DNA of 64,000 nt from Branchipolynoe longqiensis (taxonomy: Eukaryota > Annelida > Polychaeta > Phyllodocida > Polynoidae), in the NCBI GenBank assembly GCA_030323885.1, contig CM059198.1, positions 60,166,917 through 60,230,916 of the forward strand. Reading direction: 5' to 3'. The notes below the pieces were generated by a model. That model was given only the letters and a program-made list of their open reading frames with translations, did not search any database and was not told where the DNA came from. Shown here piece after piece: positions 41,085 through 52,857 of this stretch; positions within the stretch are counted from its first letter, which is position 1, and each line of letters begins with the position of its first letter. The position numbers and the translations under genes are program-made.

Positions 41085-41395
41085 CTCTATCGCGGACTGG
41101 TTAGAGTGTCTGACTTTTTTCTAGGTCAGACTCCTAATCTGAGGGTCGGCGGTTCGATTCCCCATGCCCTTCGCTCTGCCAATTTGGATTTCCACCGCTG
41201 TGTATAACTTACAGCGTCATCAAAGGCCGGTTGCTCTCATACCATGTCTATGTGGTGTGGGAGGTTCAAAATCCCTTGGGTCGGTAAATGTGTAAGCTCT
41301 GGCTTTCTATCGACCAGCAGTGGAATGAGGAACACCAGTCGTCTATGACTGGAATTTCCCCTGCTTAAACAACTAATGGACAAACAAAAAAAAAT
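41085..41395 (+). mobile_element. SINE-2 copy with clear tRNA-like promoter
   Basis: A box in GGACTGGTTAGAGTGTCTGA, B box in GGCGGTTCGATTCCCCATGC, then body CGCTGTGTATAACTTACAGC, GGTTGCTCTCATACCATGTC, and a tail ending ACAAACAAAAAAAA. This is the best copy of the family; the head still folds roughly like a tRNA with a long variable arm, but has no acceptor-stem pairing I could confirm, so it is a SINE and not a tRNA gene. Confidence 0.85.
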
Positions 41396-41662
41396 GTTAT
41401 GATGTATACCTCATATTATACCCCAAATCACCATCTGGTAGCGCCACCTGTGTCTATTTTTGTCACTATATTATATTGACTGTTGTAGCTTACATTAGTT
41501 TAGTGTCAAGTAACATTCATTTAAATACATTATTTTGTAAATAGTTTAACAGTGAGCAAGCCAGTAATATTTGTGCCACAATACATCATATGCTTCAGTT
41601 CTATGAATGTTGATTAGTATTCCTTCTGTCGTGGAGGTGATGACAAATGGAAATATATTGTA

Positions 41663-41800
41663 ACTAGAGCAATGTTCGAACTCACACTTCTTGACAGTCA
41701 GGGGCTAGTGTACTAACCATGACACTACCTAGGATCCCTGATTCAATCACCCTATCCACGCCTACCTGTCTATATGGATCCTTGCCGAGAGGATTTTTTT
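41663..41800 (-). mobile_element. SINE-3 copy (tRNA-derived)
   Basis: Reverse complement has GGTAGTGTCATGGTTAGTAC (A-box region) and TGAGTTCGAACATTGC (B-box region). Body CCTGATTCAATCACCCTATC and CCTACCTGTCTATATGGATC. Confidence 0.7.
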
Positions 41801-42310
41801 GATTGATTGATTGGTGGTTTCTTTACGCCGTGTCGGCGGCATAGGCCATATTCACGGAGAGAATTGTTTGTTTTGTATTCAACCATCGCCTTTACATATA
41901 ATGTAAAAGCATACAATCAGCTGTGTCAATAGACACTTATGAATTTTTTAAAGCTCACAATCATATAATTAAATAAAATAGATGAGAGAAGTAATTGATA
42001 CAAATTGTTTTAATGAACTATATGAGGTGGTACAGACCAGCTGCCCTCAAAAAGGCTAAAATGTCTTATCGTTTTACTTTAGTAAAAAGGTCATGCATGC
42101 TGTTTGCAGTGTAAAATTGTTGGCACAGTGCCATAAAATAGACACACTTTAGTCAAATGGGTGCCCAAGAAGTGACTGCAGACTTCACTGGAAGTGTAAG
42201 TCTTTTGAAGGTTTACATCCAGACATCATGTAATGCTTATAATTCAGTTCAGATGGACATTGCATTTAAATATACATACAAATCTTTAGTTCATCACCCG
42301 TACAGTATGT
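41801..42310. other. Unassigned region
   Basis: A GATTGATTGATTGGTGG start near 41808 could be another repeat end; no gene. 41465-41545 upstream contains a worn TTAA-MITE scrap. Confidence 0.35.
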
Positions 42311-42316
42311 AGCATT

Positions 42317-42385
42317 TTGTTTGTTTGTTGTTGCCTGACGTCCTAGCAACATCTAAGGTCATATCAGGACGGGAGATAGCTTTAA
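42317..42385 (-). mobile_element. SINE-1 3' fragment
   Basis: TTTGTTTGTTGTTGCCTGAC and GCAACATCTAAGGTCATATC; 42440-42520 beyond it is a worn tRNA-SINE head (GGATCCAAACCCACGCC). Confidence 0.65.
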
Positions 42386-42556
42386 AGTGTTCTGGTTATG
42401 TCAACCGGTGTCTTTTTAGTGGTTTACGTCCATAAGTTATTCACTATTTTGTCTAGAGCAGGATCCAAACCCACGCCTAGCTAGGCTCCAAGTTGCAAAA
42501 CCCCCTATCCACGCCTATGTACCAATACATATTTAATGACTGTACCAGTATCCGAG

Positions 42557-42896
42557 TTAAAACTACATAGTCCGATGAAAACATCAAATTTTAAAAACAA
42601 AAATAACTATCCAGATTTTATTCCATGTATCTAACTTAGAGACTGCTGAACTTTTGCTGCCACATAGAATGGAATACTGTGGCATTTTACTAGAACCGGT
42701 TACTGCAGAAGCCTATGGTGTCAGAGAGTGGTTACGCTTGCCAACAATACTTCTGCATCTTTGCACTACAAATATCTCAAAGGTTGGCCATTTAAAATGA
42801 TAAAGTACTTCAAAGATACATTAATACGATCAACGTAATATATTTATCTCAGAAAGTGACAGAAACTCAAAACAAATCGGACTATGCCACTTTTAA
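42557..42896 (+). mobile_element. TTAA-type MITE, full length
   Basis: TTAAAACTACATAGTCCGAT start, AATCGGACTATGCCACTTTTAA end. Confidence 0.85.
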
Positions 42897-43344
42897 TGTG
42901 TAAGATACAATCTAGATATCCGTTATGAGCAGGGTAAATAACTGAATTCATCAAACAACCAAAAACAACACAAACTTTGCTGTCTAAAATATTGTGATTT
43001 CAGTGTAACATGCATCCATAAAGAAGCCCACACAAAATTGATTCAGATATCATCGAGTGACTGAACCCTAGTGTCAGTTTGGTGTCAGACAGGATCGCTA
43101 TGTCGCCCACATCTGTCAAATATCCTAAACTGATGTATCGCGTTTGGGAAATGATATTGGATGACGCATAAATATAGAGTTATACATGAATAGCAGAGAA
43201 GGAAGTATATCACATGACATTCAATAAATAGGTTGCAGCATCGACATTACATTTGCCATCAGTTAGTTCTATGCCCGAAAAACATATATTAGGAGATCGT
43301 TATTCTGGCATCAAGCCAGGCAATCTCCAAGCACATTCGTCAAC
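42897..43344. other. Unassigned spacer
   Basis: Nothing recognised. Confidence 0.3.
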
Positions 43345-43640
43345 GTTTTTTTCTTTGTTTTTTTAATTAATTTTTTTAAATAATTTTTATATTTTTGTTG
43401 ATGCTGTGTTTATACTGTCCATAGCATGTAAGCTTGAGTGTGTGGGCATGTTTTCAATGCTGGCCACTTGTAGTAGTGGTTTAATCTTATCACACAGTAG
43501 GAGGTGATACAAAGTTGTTGTTTCTCACACAGCAGGTATATGGTGATTATTTAGTATCTGTAGATGTTTGAGCTTGTTTTGTGTTGGGGTTGGCTATCCA
43601 AGGTTGATCCGAAATAGGGAAGGACTGTAAGGTATACTAT
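43345..43640 (-). mobile_element. Relative of the poly(A) retroposon at 19.6 kb
   Basis: T-rich start, then GTGTTTATACTGTCCATAGCATGTAAGC-type body (shared core about 20 bp at 43408) and TGTTTTCAATGCTGGCCA. A more distant relative may begin near 61330 (ATTTATTTACCCTGCTCATAG). Confidence 0.6.
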
Positions 43641-44670
43641 CCATGAAGAACTACATATTACTGCCCATACACAAATCAATCTGGAACTCAAATACCTGGT
43701 TTGAAGTATGGCCTGTTAACTTGTTGGTAGATTTTAATGTCATTATATAGAGCTGGAATTGAATAGTTAATGAGTTAATTGGTCTGTTTTCTCCGATGCT
43801 GGTGGCACTTACAATTATCAGCTTTATCAGAAGTGTCGGCCTACAAGACTCACACATATATGGGTCATTTTCAGAAACTGTCTACCACTTTTGTGACATG
43901 GAAACGAAAAGTGAAAACATTCCAAATAATAGCAGAAAATATAATAGTAGAATTGATATACATATCGAAGGTTTAAATGTTGTGCGTATGTCAGACTTGA
44001 CATTTTCTATTTTCACTTTTTGATTTTGATCTTATACAAACTGAGAGAGCTGTTAAGATTATCCATGTAACATCCGTCCATAACATCATTTTAACCCACA
44101 TCGATAACATCATTTTAACACACACAATGAATTCAAACTAGATTTGATTGATTTCACTTAAGACAATAGAAGCATTTCTTACAACAACAAAAATTGAACA
44201 AATGTTTGTGTAGATATGTGGTGTCGATATGCACATTTTCTGATTTTAACTTCAGCCAAAAATCATATAAGCATATTTTGGATACATTTTGTGGGATCAA
44301 TTAAATACCTGTAGTATTGCTAACATAATTAAAACACAGAGTCAACAATAATTATTCGACTTACTTTCGCCCAAAAAGAAGGCAAAATCATTAACAATGG
44401 AATGTCGAAATGAAAAATGTGGAACACAGATTCTGAGAATGACTGATAGGCGCATATTTATTTGGTGTTTTCTGTTTCAGTTTGGCGGTGTGTGCCAGCA
44501 GGCAATAATGACAAACATAGACACAGGTTAGCAGCTGAAAATATGTGTGCATATATAGGGAAATATACAGAATAAATTACGTAGAGTTCCTCGACTATCT
44601 ATATTTAGGTAATATATTATATAACATATATGTATACATTATGTTCCCGTTTAATACACTAACTACCAAA
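43641..44670. other. Unassigned AT-rich region
   Basis: No gene or element recognised. Confidence 0.35.
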
Positions 44671-44671
44671 A

Positions 44672-45020
44672 AGGTTGGTTGTTGCGTTACGTCCTAGCAA
44701 CATCTAAGGTAATATCAAGATGGGTACGGAGTTTTGACAGTGTGCACTCATGGATAGTTTATAGTGCTGCCCCACTGGGAGACCAGGCCACCAGCACTAT
44801 GACCTGATACTCCAGTCAGTCACACTAGCCTGATACTGAGCCAAACAGGCATTACCCTATGATAATAATACCGAGCACCTGGCTAGGAAGCGAGAAGTAT
44901 AAATGTGCAAGTCATGGTTTGACTCGATCAGGGTTCGAACCCGTGGGCTTTGTGGGTTCGAATACCACAATCTACCAAAATGGGAGACAGACGCTCAACT
45001 CATTCAGCCACCACTGTGGT
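44672..45020 (-). mobile_element. SINE-1 copy, near full length
   Basis: GGTTGGTTGTTGCGTTACGT, GATGGGTACGGAGTTTTGAC, TTTATAGTGCTGCCCCACTG, CACCTGGCTAGGAAGCGAGA and the B box AGGGTTCGAACCCGTGGG, ending at CTCATTCAGCCACC (A-box side). Confidence 0.88.
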
Positions 45021-45320
45021 CTACCAACAACTACCACTTGTAAAATTCTTAATTCTATCTGGCTGCTGTTCCTTTTTGTCGCTTTTTTAACAACACAAAA
45101 TGACGCAGAAAGGATCCAAAAACAAAACTCAGTCTGGCATGTGTCGTGTCCCACTAACCTACATCAAAATTAACGGTAAGGATATGTGCAGCTCTAGATA
45201 ATTATACTTGATGGAACGGACCGACATTCTAATGCAGCAATTGCGACTGTTAGCCCCCCCCCCCCCCCCAACTACCCCCATCCCATGCTAAGATTAAATA
45301 AGAAAAGGTGAATACAGAGA
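45021..45320. other. Unassigned spacer
   Basis: Includes a run of 17 C at about 45255; no gene. Confidence 0.3.
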
Positions 45321-46105
45321 CAAAGCAACATGGTGAATATAGACCAACAGAGTTAATATAGACCAACAGGCTTAAAATAGACCAACATGGTTAACATAGA
45401 CCAACATGGTTAATATAGACCAACAGGTTTAATATAGACTGACAGAGGTAATAGAGACCACCAGGGTAAATATAGACCAACAGGGTTAAAATAGACCAAC
45501 ATGGTTAAAATAGACCAACACGGTTAATGTAGACCAACAGGGTTAATATAGACCAACAGAGTTAATATAGAACAACATGGTTAATATAGACCGACAGGTT
45601 TAAAATAGACCAACAAGGTTAATATAGACCAACATGGTTAACATAGACCAACAAGGTTAATATAGACCAACAGGGTTAATATAGACCAACATGATTAATA
45701 TAGACCAACATGTTTAATATAGACCAACATGATTAATATAGACCAACAGGCGTAATATAGACCAACATGGTTAATGTAGACCAACAGGGTTAACATAGAC
45801 CAACAGGATTAAAATAGACCAACATGGTTAAGATAGACCGACACGGTTAATATAGGCCAACATGTTTAACATAGACCAACATGGTTAATATAGACCAACG
45901 TGGTTAATATAGACCAATGGGGTTAATACAGACCAAGAGAGTTAATATAGACCAACAGGGTTAATATATACGAACAGCTTTAAGATAGACCAATAGGGTT
46001 AATATAGAGCAACATGGTTAATTTAGACCAACAAGGTTAATATAAACCAACAGGGTTATAATAGACCAACTGGGGTAATATAGACCAACAGAGTTAATAT
46101 AGAGC
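45321..46105. repeat. 19-bp satellite (GGTTAATATAGACCAACAT)
   Basis: About 41 head-to-tail units with scattered changes, mostly at the variable ACA(G/T)GG junction. No open frame. Confidence 0.93.
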
Positions 46106-46164
46106 ATTGAGAGGCTATGTTTCATGATGTGTTAATTATATGAGAAAATGATCCAGGCGCATTG

Positions 46165-46178
46165 CTATTTTATATATG

Positions 46179-46214
<36 letters not shown>

Positions 46215-46219
46215 ATGTT

Positions 46220-46259
<40 letters not shown>

Positions 46260-46262
46260 TAT
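46165..46262. repeat. (TA)n microsatellite
   Basis: Nearly pure TA with a few TG interruptions. Confidence 0.9.
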
Positions 46263-46324
46263 GGTAGCTGGCGAGATATCACTTCATGAGACAGGCTTGG
46301 CACTAATGCGAATAGACAACACTA

Positions 46325-46960
46325 ACCCCCACTATCGACAACACCGTAAGTCCATCATCACGCACTGCCATGACCACCAACCCCCACCATGACCACCAAC
46401 CCCCACCACCAACCCCCACCACCAACCCCCACCACCAACCACCACCACCAACCACCACTGGCACCACCACCTCCAACCAGCCAAGTACCACCGATCACCA
46501 CCTCTACTGCATCACCTCCACACGACCAAGACTGCCACCACAACCAGTTCCACCCAGCCAAATACCACCAAGCACCACCTCTACTGGACCAACATACACT
46601 ACCACCGATCCCCACCCTACACCACCACAACCCTTACACCACCCAACACCACCACCCCCCATCTCTACACCACCACCCTACACCACCACCACCCCTCCCC
46701 CCAACAACCCCCCCCCCCCAACACCACCACTACACCACTATACCACTACCAGCCCTACACCACAACAATATATACACCACCTCCCTGACACCACCACCAC
46801 CCCTACACCACCACCTTTCCCCCACCCCCCACCACCCCATCCCCACCACCCCCCCACCACCAATCCCACCACTACCCCTACATCATCACTACCCCTACAC
46901 CACTACCACCCCTCCCCACGATACAACCACCCCTCCACCCCTCCCCCTCCCAAGTGCCCA
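46325..46960. repeat. CCA/ACC-rich tract
   Basis: Plus strand almost devoid of G and built from ACCACC, CCCCACC and TACACCACC. The 248- and 212-codon frames in it encode only Pro/Thr/His and are compositional. Confidence 0.85.
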
Positions 46961-47280
46961 GCTAAGCCCCTGGCGATGCGGCCTGTTCCCGGGGGTGGCA
47001 GGCGTATACAGCGTCTCTGTGATGTGAGAAGCCATCTTACCAACTGTTCACCGACAATTCCACACCCAGATGCAACGCCCACCTGGCTCTTGTCAAGTTT
47101 CTTTAATCTTACCTGAATCATCACCTGGTCCAGTTCCGTTACCAAGCAACGCACGTGAGGATTTAAAACAAAGAGCATATTTGAGTGACTCTAGTTTCAA
47201 CAAGTGTTCCCCATCCAGGTGGGCGATATTTTATTAGTAACCCATGCAAGTGGGGAATTTCCCAGCACCCCCAATTCAGG
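46961..47280. other. Unassigned spacer
   Basis: Ordinary composition; no gene recognised. Confidence 0.3.
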
Positions 47281-48245
47281 CGCGGTCCCTCTCCCCTCCC
47301 TTCCTCTTCCCTCTCTTTATCCCTTCCCTCTTCCTCCCTGACCCAATTCCCATCATTCCTTCCCTCCATTCACCTCCTCCCCCCCCCATCCCCGCCCCTT
47401 CCTCTTTTACCCGAATCCTCCTTCTGCTTCAGCCATTCTCACTCCCATTTCCCCTCCTCTTATCATCCTCTTCCCCTTCTCTACCCCTGTTTCCTTCCCC
47501 CTGTCACCACCTCCCACATTCACCCTACGCCTTTTCCCTTCCTCATCTCCTCTCATCTCTTCTCATCTTCTTATTTCCATCCTCTTCCCTTTCCCTGACC
47601 CCAGCCCTCCTCTCCATCTCCTACCCCACACTTCCTCCTCCTATATTCTCCTCTCCCCATGCCTCTCTCCTTCCACTCCCCCTTCCCCTCCTCCTATTCC
47701 CATCCCCTCCTTTCATCCCTTACGCTCTCCCACTCCCCTTCCTCCCACCTTCTCCTCCCCTCCCCTCCCTACTTCTGATCTCTCTTGTCCCCTCCATCAT
47801 CTCCCTGTTCCCATCCCCATCTCATCCCCTTCGCCCTTCCCCACCCCCTTCGCCATATCCAGCCCTCGCTTGCACTCCCTCTCCTTCCGTTGTTATCCCC
47901 ATATAATCCCCTTCCCCGCCTTCCTTCCCTTCCTCCATCTCCTGCATGTCCTCCCTCATCTCCCTGTTCCCATCCCCATCTCATCCCCTTCGCCCTTCCC
48001 CAACCCCTTCCCCATATCCACCTCCGGTTTCTGTCCCCATATAATCCCCTTCCCCGCCTCCCTTCCCTTCCTCCATCTCCTGCATGTCCTCCCTCATCTC
48101 CTTGTTCCCATCCCCATGTCATCCCCTTCCCTTTACCCCCCTTCTCTCCCCCTCACCACATTCCCCTCACTCTTCCTCCCGTCTGCCCTCCAGCTCCTCC
48201 CTCTTTTCCATCCCATCGCCTCACCCTCCTCCTGGTCCCCTGTGG
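47281..48245. repeat. CT-rich tract with internal tandem units
   Basis: CCTTCCC/CTCCTCC words throughout. A unit including CTCCCTGTTCCCATCCCCAT repeats at 47801, 47960 and 48098 (one change in the last), spacing 159 and 138 bp. ORFs here are compositional. Confidence 0.85.
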
Positions 48246-48371
48246 TTACAACGTTCCCTACGACACCAACTCTCAACGTGAACTGGGTACATGGTGCAAA
48301 TGCACTCCCAAATGTGGTTCCCAACTTTAAAATGTGATAGAGAAAGTGGAGATACTGTGTATGTATTGCTG

Positions 48372-49240
48372 TATAATGGATTACCCAAGCCTTTCAGAGT
48401 AGAAACAACAGTACATCAACTACTACAACCTAGCCATACACACTAAAGTCCTGGACACATACACTAGTGGATGTAGTTGAACATATATATAGAATAATGT
48501 GGGTGAAACATTGGTGAAACGTGCTGTCACTACGTTCAAATACGTTAACGTAGTGCAGGTTGTCATTGATGACCCACCTAATGGTATGGATAAATATGTT
48601 TTGGAACAGATCCTGGTATGTTACGGTACAGGTCTTTGTACAACCAACTACATTCAACTACGTTCAACTACTTTCAACTACTTTTAACTATGTTCAACTA
48701 TGTTACCCTCCACTACGTTCAACTATGTTCAACTTTGTCCACTAATGGCTATGTGACCATGGCAGAACAGCCAAGGTTTTGTGTGGGTCAAAGTATGCTA
48801 GGGTATGCTAGAGTATGCTAGAATACATTAAGAAGTGCGCTAGAGTACACTCGAGTATGCTAGAGTATGCTAGAGTATGTTATCATCACGGAGGCTATGT
48901 CTGACTCAAACATACCTCTCTTTGGAACATGTCCAAAGCTTAAATCGGAACTCACGGCCCACACATATTCTTATCATGTTCTCATCATGGATAAGTATGG
49001 ATGCCGGTATGTTGCACTATGTTCAACTATGTTCAACTATGTTCAACTACGTTAGCCTCCACTGCAATTAACTACGTGCACTAACGTGTATGTGACCGGG
49101 CCTTAAATCAGGCAATTATTCAAAACCAGGAAAATGGGACAATTACGAGGAGGTAAAGTAACCCACATGATTGAATTGTTTTATAACCGATTATCCAAAC
49201 CTCTCAGAGTAGAAACAACTGTACATCAACTAAAACAACA
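48372..49240. repeat. Direct repeats flanking the TIR element
   Basis: CAGAGTAGAAACAAC(A/T)GTACATCAACTA occurs at about 48396 and 49206, on either side of the element at 48444-49104; a further local repeat (AAAATGG(G/A)ACAATTA-GAGGAG) lies at 49129 and 49280. Confidence 0.7.
48444..49104. mobile_element. TACGTTCAAC-family TIR element (661 bp)
   Basis: Left AAAGTCCTGGACACATACAC and the reverse complement of the right, AAGGCCCGGTCACATACACG, are TIRs. TAGTTGAACATA units lie on the left and TACGTTCAAC units on the right, with a GTATGCTAGA array at 48790-48885. An internal end-like ACTAATGGCTATGTGACC at 48741 matches one at 20170. Confidence 0.8.
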
Positions 49241-49299
49241 TAATTATGCACAACAAAATAATCGACTATTCAAAGTGACGAAAATGGAACAATTAAGAG

Positions 49300-51260
49300 G
49301 AGAACATCCGGGGATAAGTGCTGCTTTCAGAGCAGCCATTGAGTGGGCCGTTCCAGTGGGCGACTGTAGGGGGCGCTGGAGAACTGTACTGTGATTGGCT
49401 GAGTGTAGACATGGCATGCACAAGCCTGGGGGGAGTATGGTATATGCTGTTCCGAGGTGCGTTTCCCCCTCACCATTCAACCCCCCCCCCCCCCTGCTCG
49501 CGGCACATCAGAATTAGCCGCAATTCTGATGTATCACGCACCAATGGGGGAACATACGCAGGTGGCTTACTGTTGATCTAATGTGCCACACACTCAGACC
49601 TCACCCCCAACTCTACTTCGCAGCCAACCAGCCTTACCCGTTGAACTCGGATGGAAGGTTTGCGTGACGTAGGACACTTGGCGGTGCAGGACAATATGTC
49701 AGCGCTAACAGTAACATTGCCACGCTGCAAAGACTGCGGACACGCCGTTTGCACTCACAGATGTGATAAACTCCCCTCCCTCCCCACCTACCTCCTCCAT
49801 CCATCCAACCCACTTTTTCTTTTTTTCTTTCTTTTCTATTTCTTTGTTTTCTTTTGTGTCCCTTTTGTTTTGTGTGAGCGCGTAAGGGGCCAATTGTGTG
49901 GATAGCCAGAGCTATATGTACGCAGCAAATTCAGTCGTTAGAATGAAAACAAGGCTTAATAGTTGTCTGTGGGTATAAATGGGACTATTGCATGAATCCA
50001 TTGGGGTCGGGTGTGTGTTCGTGTAAGTGTATTTGGATATGTATGGGCACGTCTGTTGAATTGTCTTTATTCAGAGGTTAAATGAGATTATTCTCTAATT
50101 TGACACCGACACCACATATGAGTTTAAAGTTGGATTTATTTCTTTTCAAATAACAAGTCTCTAGTAAGCACATGTTGATTTTAGTAAGCACATATTAAGT
50201 TTCAACGAGATAAGCACAATGAGATAAGCACAATGAGTTAAGCACAATGAGGTCAATAAGCTTTAACCCTTAGCCCTAGAGAATATTAGCAGGGGTGGGT
50301 GGGATGGCAGTTCAAAGCCAGCTAGTGTCCTCCTGTGGCCGTGTCAAAGTGAGCTCACTGCCGCCAAGTCAGTCCTTATATAGGCGCTTGGGCCAGTAGT
50401 TCGAGCCGGCGACTGCAGATGGCAGGTCAGTAAGATAGAGTTAGCATTTCGAAGTATTTCGTATTAAAGTATGAATATATAGGCGGCGCTGACGCACAAG
50501 TCATAAGGTAGTTTCGCCATTACTACATAGGTGGCAGCATAAATATTATCTTAACGCTATGAGGCTATGGCAGCGACCGAATGCTGAGCATCACAAACAA
50601 TTCAAACAATAAGAGATTTGTGCGCGATATTGTTCAAATTATATTACACGTTGCAGCTGTCGCTATGGTTACACATACCACGTGAGCACACCCCATCAAT
50701 CTGATCTCACCTTACTCACCAGTGCCAGGCTTTTCCCCACCATTTATTTGTTGCGAACAGGGTAATTGAGCAAGGTGATAACAAGTGGATAGGATCATCA
50801 GTTTGTAAAGTCGCGGGCTGGTGGTGTGAGTGGTGTGGACAAGCCAATGAGAAATCAATACAGGTAATGAAGGAAAGTAGAGAAAGAGTGAAAAGTAGAG
50901 AGAGTGACACTCCCTGGTTTATTATCTTATATAGGTTTCTAGAATCCAAGATGGTGGTGGTCACATGGGTTGATCCACCAATCAGGGTTCAATCTGTTGT
51001 ATCCAACGCCTTGTCATGCTGGCTACAGTGCCTTGTGGTGGCCAGTGATCCATAAATAACACCTGGGGGTATGTGAGGTGACTCTTCCAAAGACTATCTA
51101 AGAAGTGACACTCCTCCTCTTTACTATTTTACTATACAATTTCTATACCTAATGAGTAATAGTTTACCAAATCGACATATCCCTCATATGGCTTTGGATT
51201 GTATATATCACCATTTACCATTATATAGGTAAGTTACAATTTATTATAGTAGAGTTCACA
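49300..51260. other. Unassigned region
   Basis: No element recognised over about 2 kb. Small features: CATCAGAATT-AATTCTGATG hairpin near 49506-49531, a C/T run at 49770-49870, a short GAGATAAGCACAAT triple repeat at 50205-50250, and the phrase GGATCATCAGTT at 50790 that recurs at 51298. Composition is close to normal, so unique sequence including a promoter or exon could hide here. Confidence 0.35.
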
Positions 51261-51269
51261 TATATCCTC

Positions 51270-51617
51270 ATGTCATTATATCGAAAAATGTTAATAGGAT
51301 CATCAGTTGTTAATAAATGGAGAGGGGCCAGAGCATGGAGTCAGGTGCCGGCATCCTGGAACCCGACCCCAAGCCTGGACCCGTTCCAGGATGAGGAGCG
51401 GTCCATGGATGAGCTGAGCGAGGCGGAGAAGGAGCTCCTCAGGAAGATAGGAGCGACGACAGCGCAGAAGCGGGGGAGAATCCTGCAGCGCCAGCTGGAA
51501 GAGATAGAGGCAAAGGTCGAGGCCCTGAGCATCATCGGAACAAGAGCCGGACAAGCAGGCACAATCGCGACTGGAGTGGCGCACTCCAGTGCAACCAAGA
51601 GGGCAGGCGAGTGGTGA
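51270..51617 (+). CDS. Unrecognised exon-like ORF (115 aa)
   Basis: I do not recognise the product. The residues from about 17 to 100 read like real protein: WSQVPASWNPTPSLDPF, then an acidic/basic helical stretch DELSEAEKELLRKIG and RILQRQLEEIEAKVEAL with heptad-like spacing suggesting a short coiled coil. GC and codon use rise sharply above the flanks between about 51320 and 51610. The stop overlaps GTGAGTTTGG, a strong 5' splice-site match, so the true exon could end at about 51614 and continue elsewhere. No convincing acceptor or TATA is seen upstream. It could be an exon of a host gene or a fragment of a retroelement Gag-like ORF; the surrounding SINE/LINE debris leaves both open. Confidence 0.35.
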   Translation: MSLYRKMLIGSSVVNKWRGARAWSQVPASWNPTPSLDPFQDEERSMDELSEAEKELLRKIGATTAQKRGRILQRQLEEIEAKVEALSIIGTRAGQAGTIATGVAHSSATKRAGEW

Positions 51618-51639
51618 GTTTGGTAGGTCCTCAGATTCC

Positions 51640-51745
51640 AACCATGTGGTTTGAATCTTGGTCGAGTGAAACCGAGTATTTACAAATTGATATGTGTCAC
51701 TACCTAGCCTGGCGGTTGGGATTACTAGGATAGGGCAAGGACTGG
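51640..51745 (+). mobile_element. SINE-1 head-side fragment
   Basis: GTTTGAATCTTGGTCGAGTG, TACAAATTGATATGTGTCAC, GGGCAAGGACTGGTTAGCTC. Confidence 0.75.
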
Positions 51746-52160
51746 TTAGCTCAGTATCAGGATATGGAGCAATGCAATTAGGAAGACCAATTGTCTAACA
51801 GTAAGCATCCGCTTACTAGATGTGGAACTCCACATCCGGTATTGCAATACCTCAGGGAGTTTGACGCCCTTGCCCTGGAGAGTTGTAAACCATTGCCTTG
51901 TGGTACAGGTTATTGACAGAACTGAAGGCTAAGGGAGCAAACCCTAAACAGAAAACCATGTCACTGTGGCAGCATTAAGGGCGGTTGATGTATGGAACTC
52001 CCAACATCTCCCGACCAGCCACTGCAGGGACAAATAGGTTTGCGCCTGTCTGGACATGTTCTTGCCGAGGTGAAACCTCTATTTGCTCCCCGAGAGAGTG
52101 CCGCTGGTAATTTGCAAAAGCTAGCAGCACTTCAACACTTTTGCAGGCAGCTTTCATGAA
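51746..52160. other. Unassigned spacer
   Basis: CAGTAAGCATCCGCTTACTAG (hairpin) at about 51799; no gene recognised. Confidence 0.3.
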
Positions 52161-52164
52161 ATGT

Positions 52165-52262
52165 AGACTGACTCATGGACATCACTCTCACAGCAGAGAT
52201 CTAAACGGAGGGCGGCAGTCAAGTAATGAAAGCAGTCTTTGTCGCATCGTGACCGACAGCGT
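52165..52262 (+). pseudogene. LINE ORF2 last codons and 3' end
   Basis: GACTGACTCATGGACATCAC to GGCGGCAGTCAAGTAATGAA codes the final residues of the 38-kb LINE family; then GTCTTTGTCGCATCGTGACC and (GATGAT)n. Extreme 5' truncation. Confidence 0.85.
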
Positions 52263-52370
52263 GATGATGATGAGAAGCGTCCGCCTCCCGTTTTGGTAGG
52301 TCGCCCCTGGTTTGAAACACGGCTGAATCAAACTGATGACTTAAAACTTGATATTGACTGCTACCTAACC
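52263..52370 (+). mobile_element. SINE-1 head fragment
   Basis: GCGTCCGCCTCCCGTTTTGG, TTTGAAACACGGCTGAATCA, then cut where the next SINE-1 begins. Confidence 0.7.
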
Positions 52371-52700
52371 TGGGGGTGGTGGCCAAATCGGTAGAACACA
52401 AGCCTCGCATGCGGAAGATCAGGAGTTCACAAGTTTGGTTCCAGGTTGAGTCAAACCAATGACTTAAAGATTGATACTTGTCGCTTCCCAGCCTGGTGCT
52501 TGGCAGTATTACGATAGGGCAAGGGCTGGGTAGCTTTAGTGTCAGGATAATGTGACTGAGTGGGATATTGGGTCATGGTGCCAGTGGCCTGGCCTCCCAG
52601 TGGGGCAGCACTATACAATCGCCATGAGTATGTACTGTCACAAGTCGGTACCTGTCCTGATATGACCTTAGATGTTGCTAGGATGTAAAACAACAACAAG
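52371..52700 (+). mobile_element. SINE-1, best full-length plus-strand copy
   Basis: tRNA-like head with GTGGCCAAATCGGTAGAACA (A-box region) and GTTTGGTTCCAGGTTGAGTC (worn B box), body GATTGATACTTGTCGCTTCC, GTGTCAGGATAATGTGACTG, GTGGGGCAGCACTATACAAT, CAAGTCGGTACCTGTCCTGA, and tail GTTGCTAGGATGTAAAACAA followed by CAACAAGCAAAC. tRNA-derived SINEs are transcribed by RNA polymerase III and moved by a partner LINE; the partner is not identified. Confidence 0.88.
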
Positions 52701-52857
52701 CAAACCTAACCTAGTGCGCAGCTTTGCTGAGGAGCAGTAGAATGAGAATAAACAATTATACGCAATATAAATTGTCCCTGCTTAATCAATTACTGTACCC
52801 CCCAACAAAATGAGTGCAAGAAACAAAACTATCTTATTGAAGGCTGGCAGTAGTCCA

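Noticed and set aside
41091..41175. Possible tRNA gene
   Set aside because: A and B boxes are good, but the sequence continues into a repeated SINE body and related copies exist at 23655 and 24346.
44930..44955. Possible tRNA B box in a gene
   Set aside because: Lies in the head of a SINE-1 copy on the minus strand.
45321..46105. Telomere-like or CRISPR-like array
   Set aside because: A plain 19-bp satellite with no spacers and no telomeric hexamer.
46370..47116. 248-codon Pro/Thr/His ORF
   Set aside because: CCA-repeat DNA read in frame; a second frame is equally open.
47244..47906. 220-codon ORF in CT-rich DNA
   Set aside because: Compositional; no motif and overlapped by other open frames.
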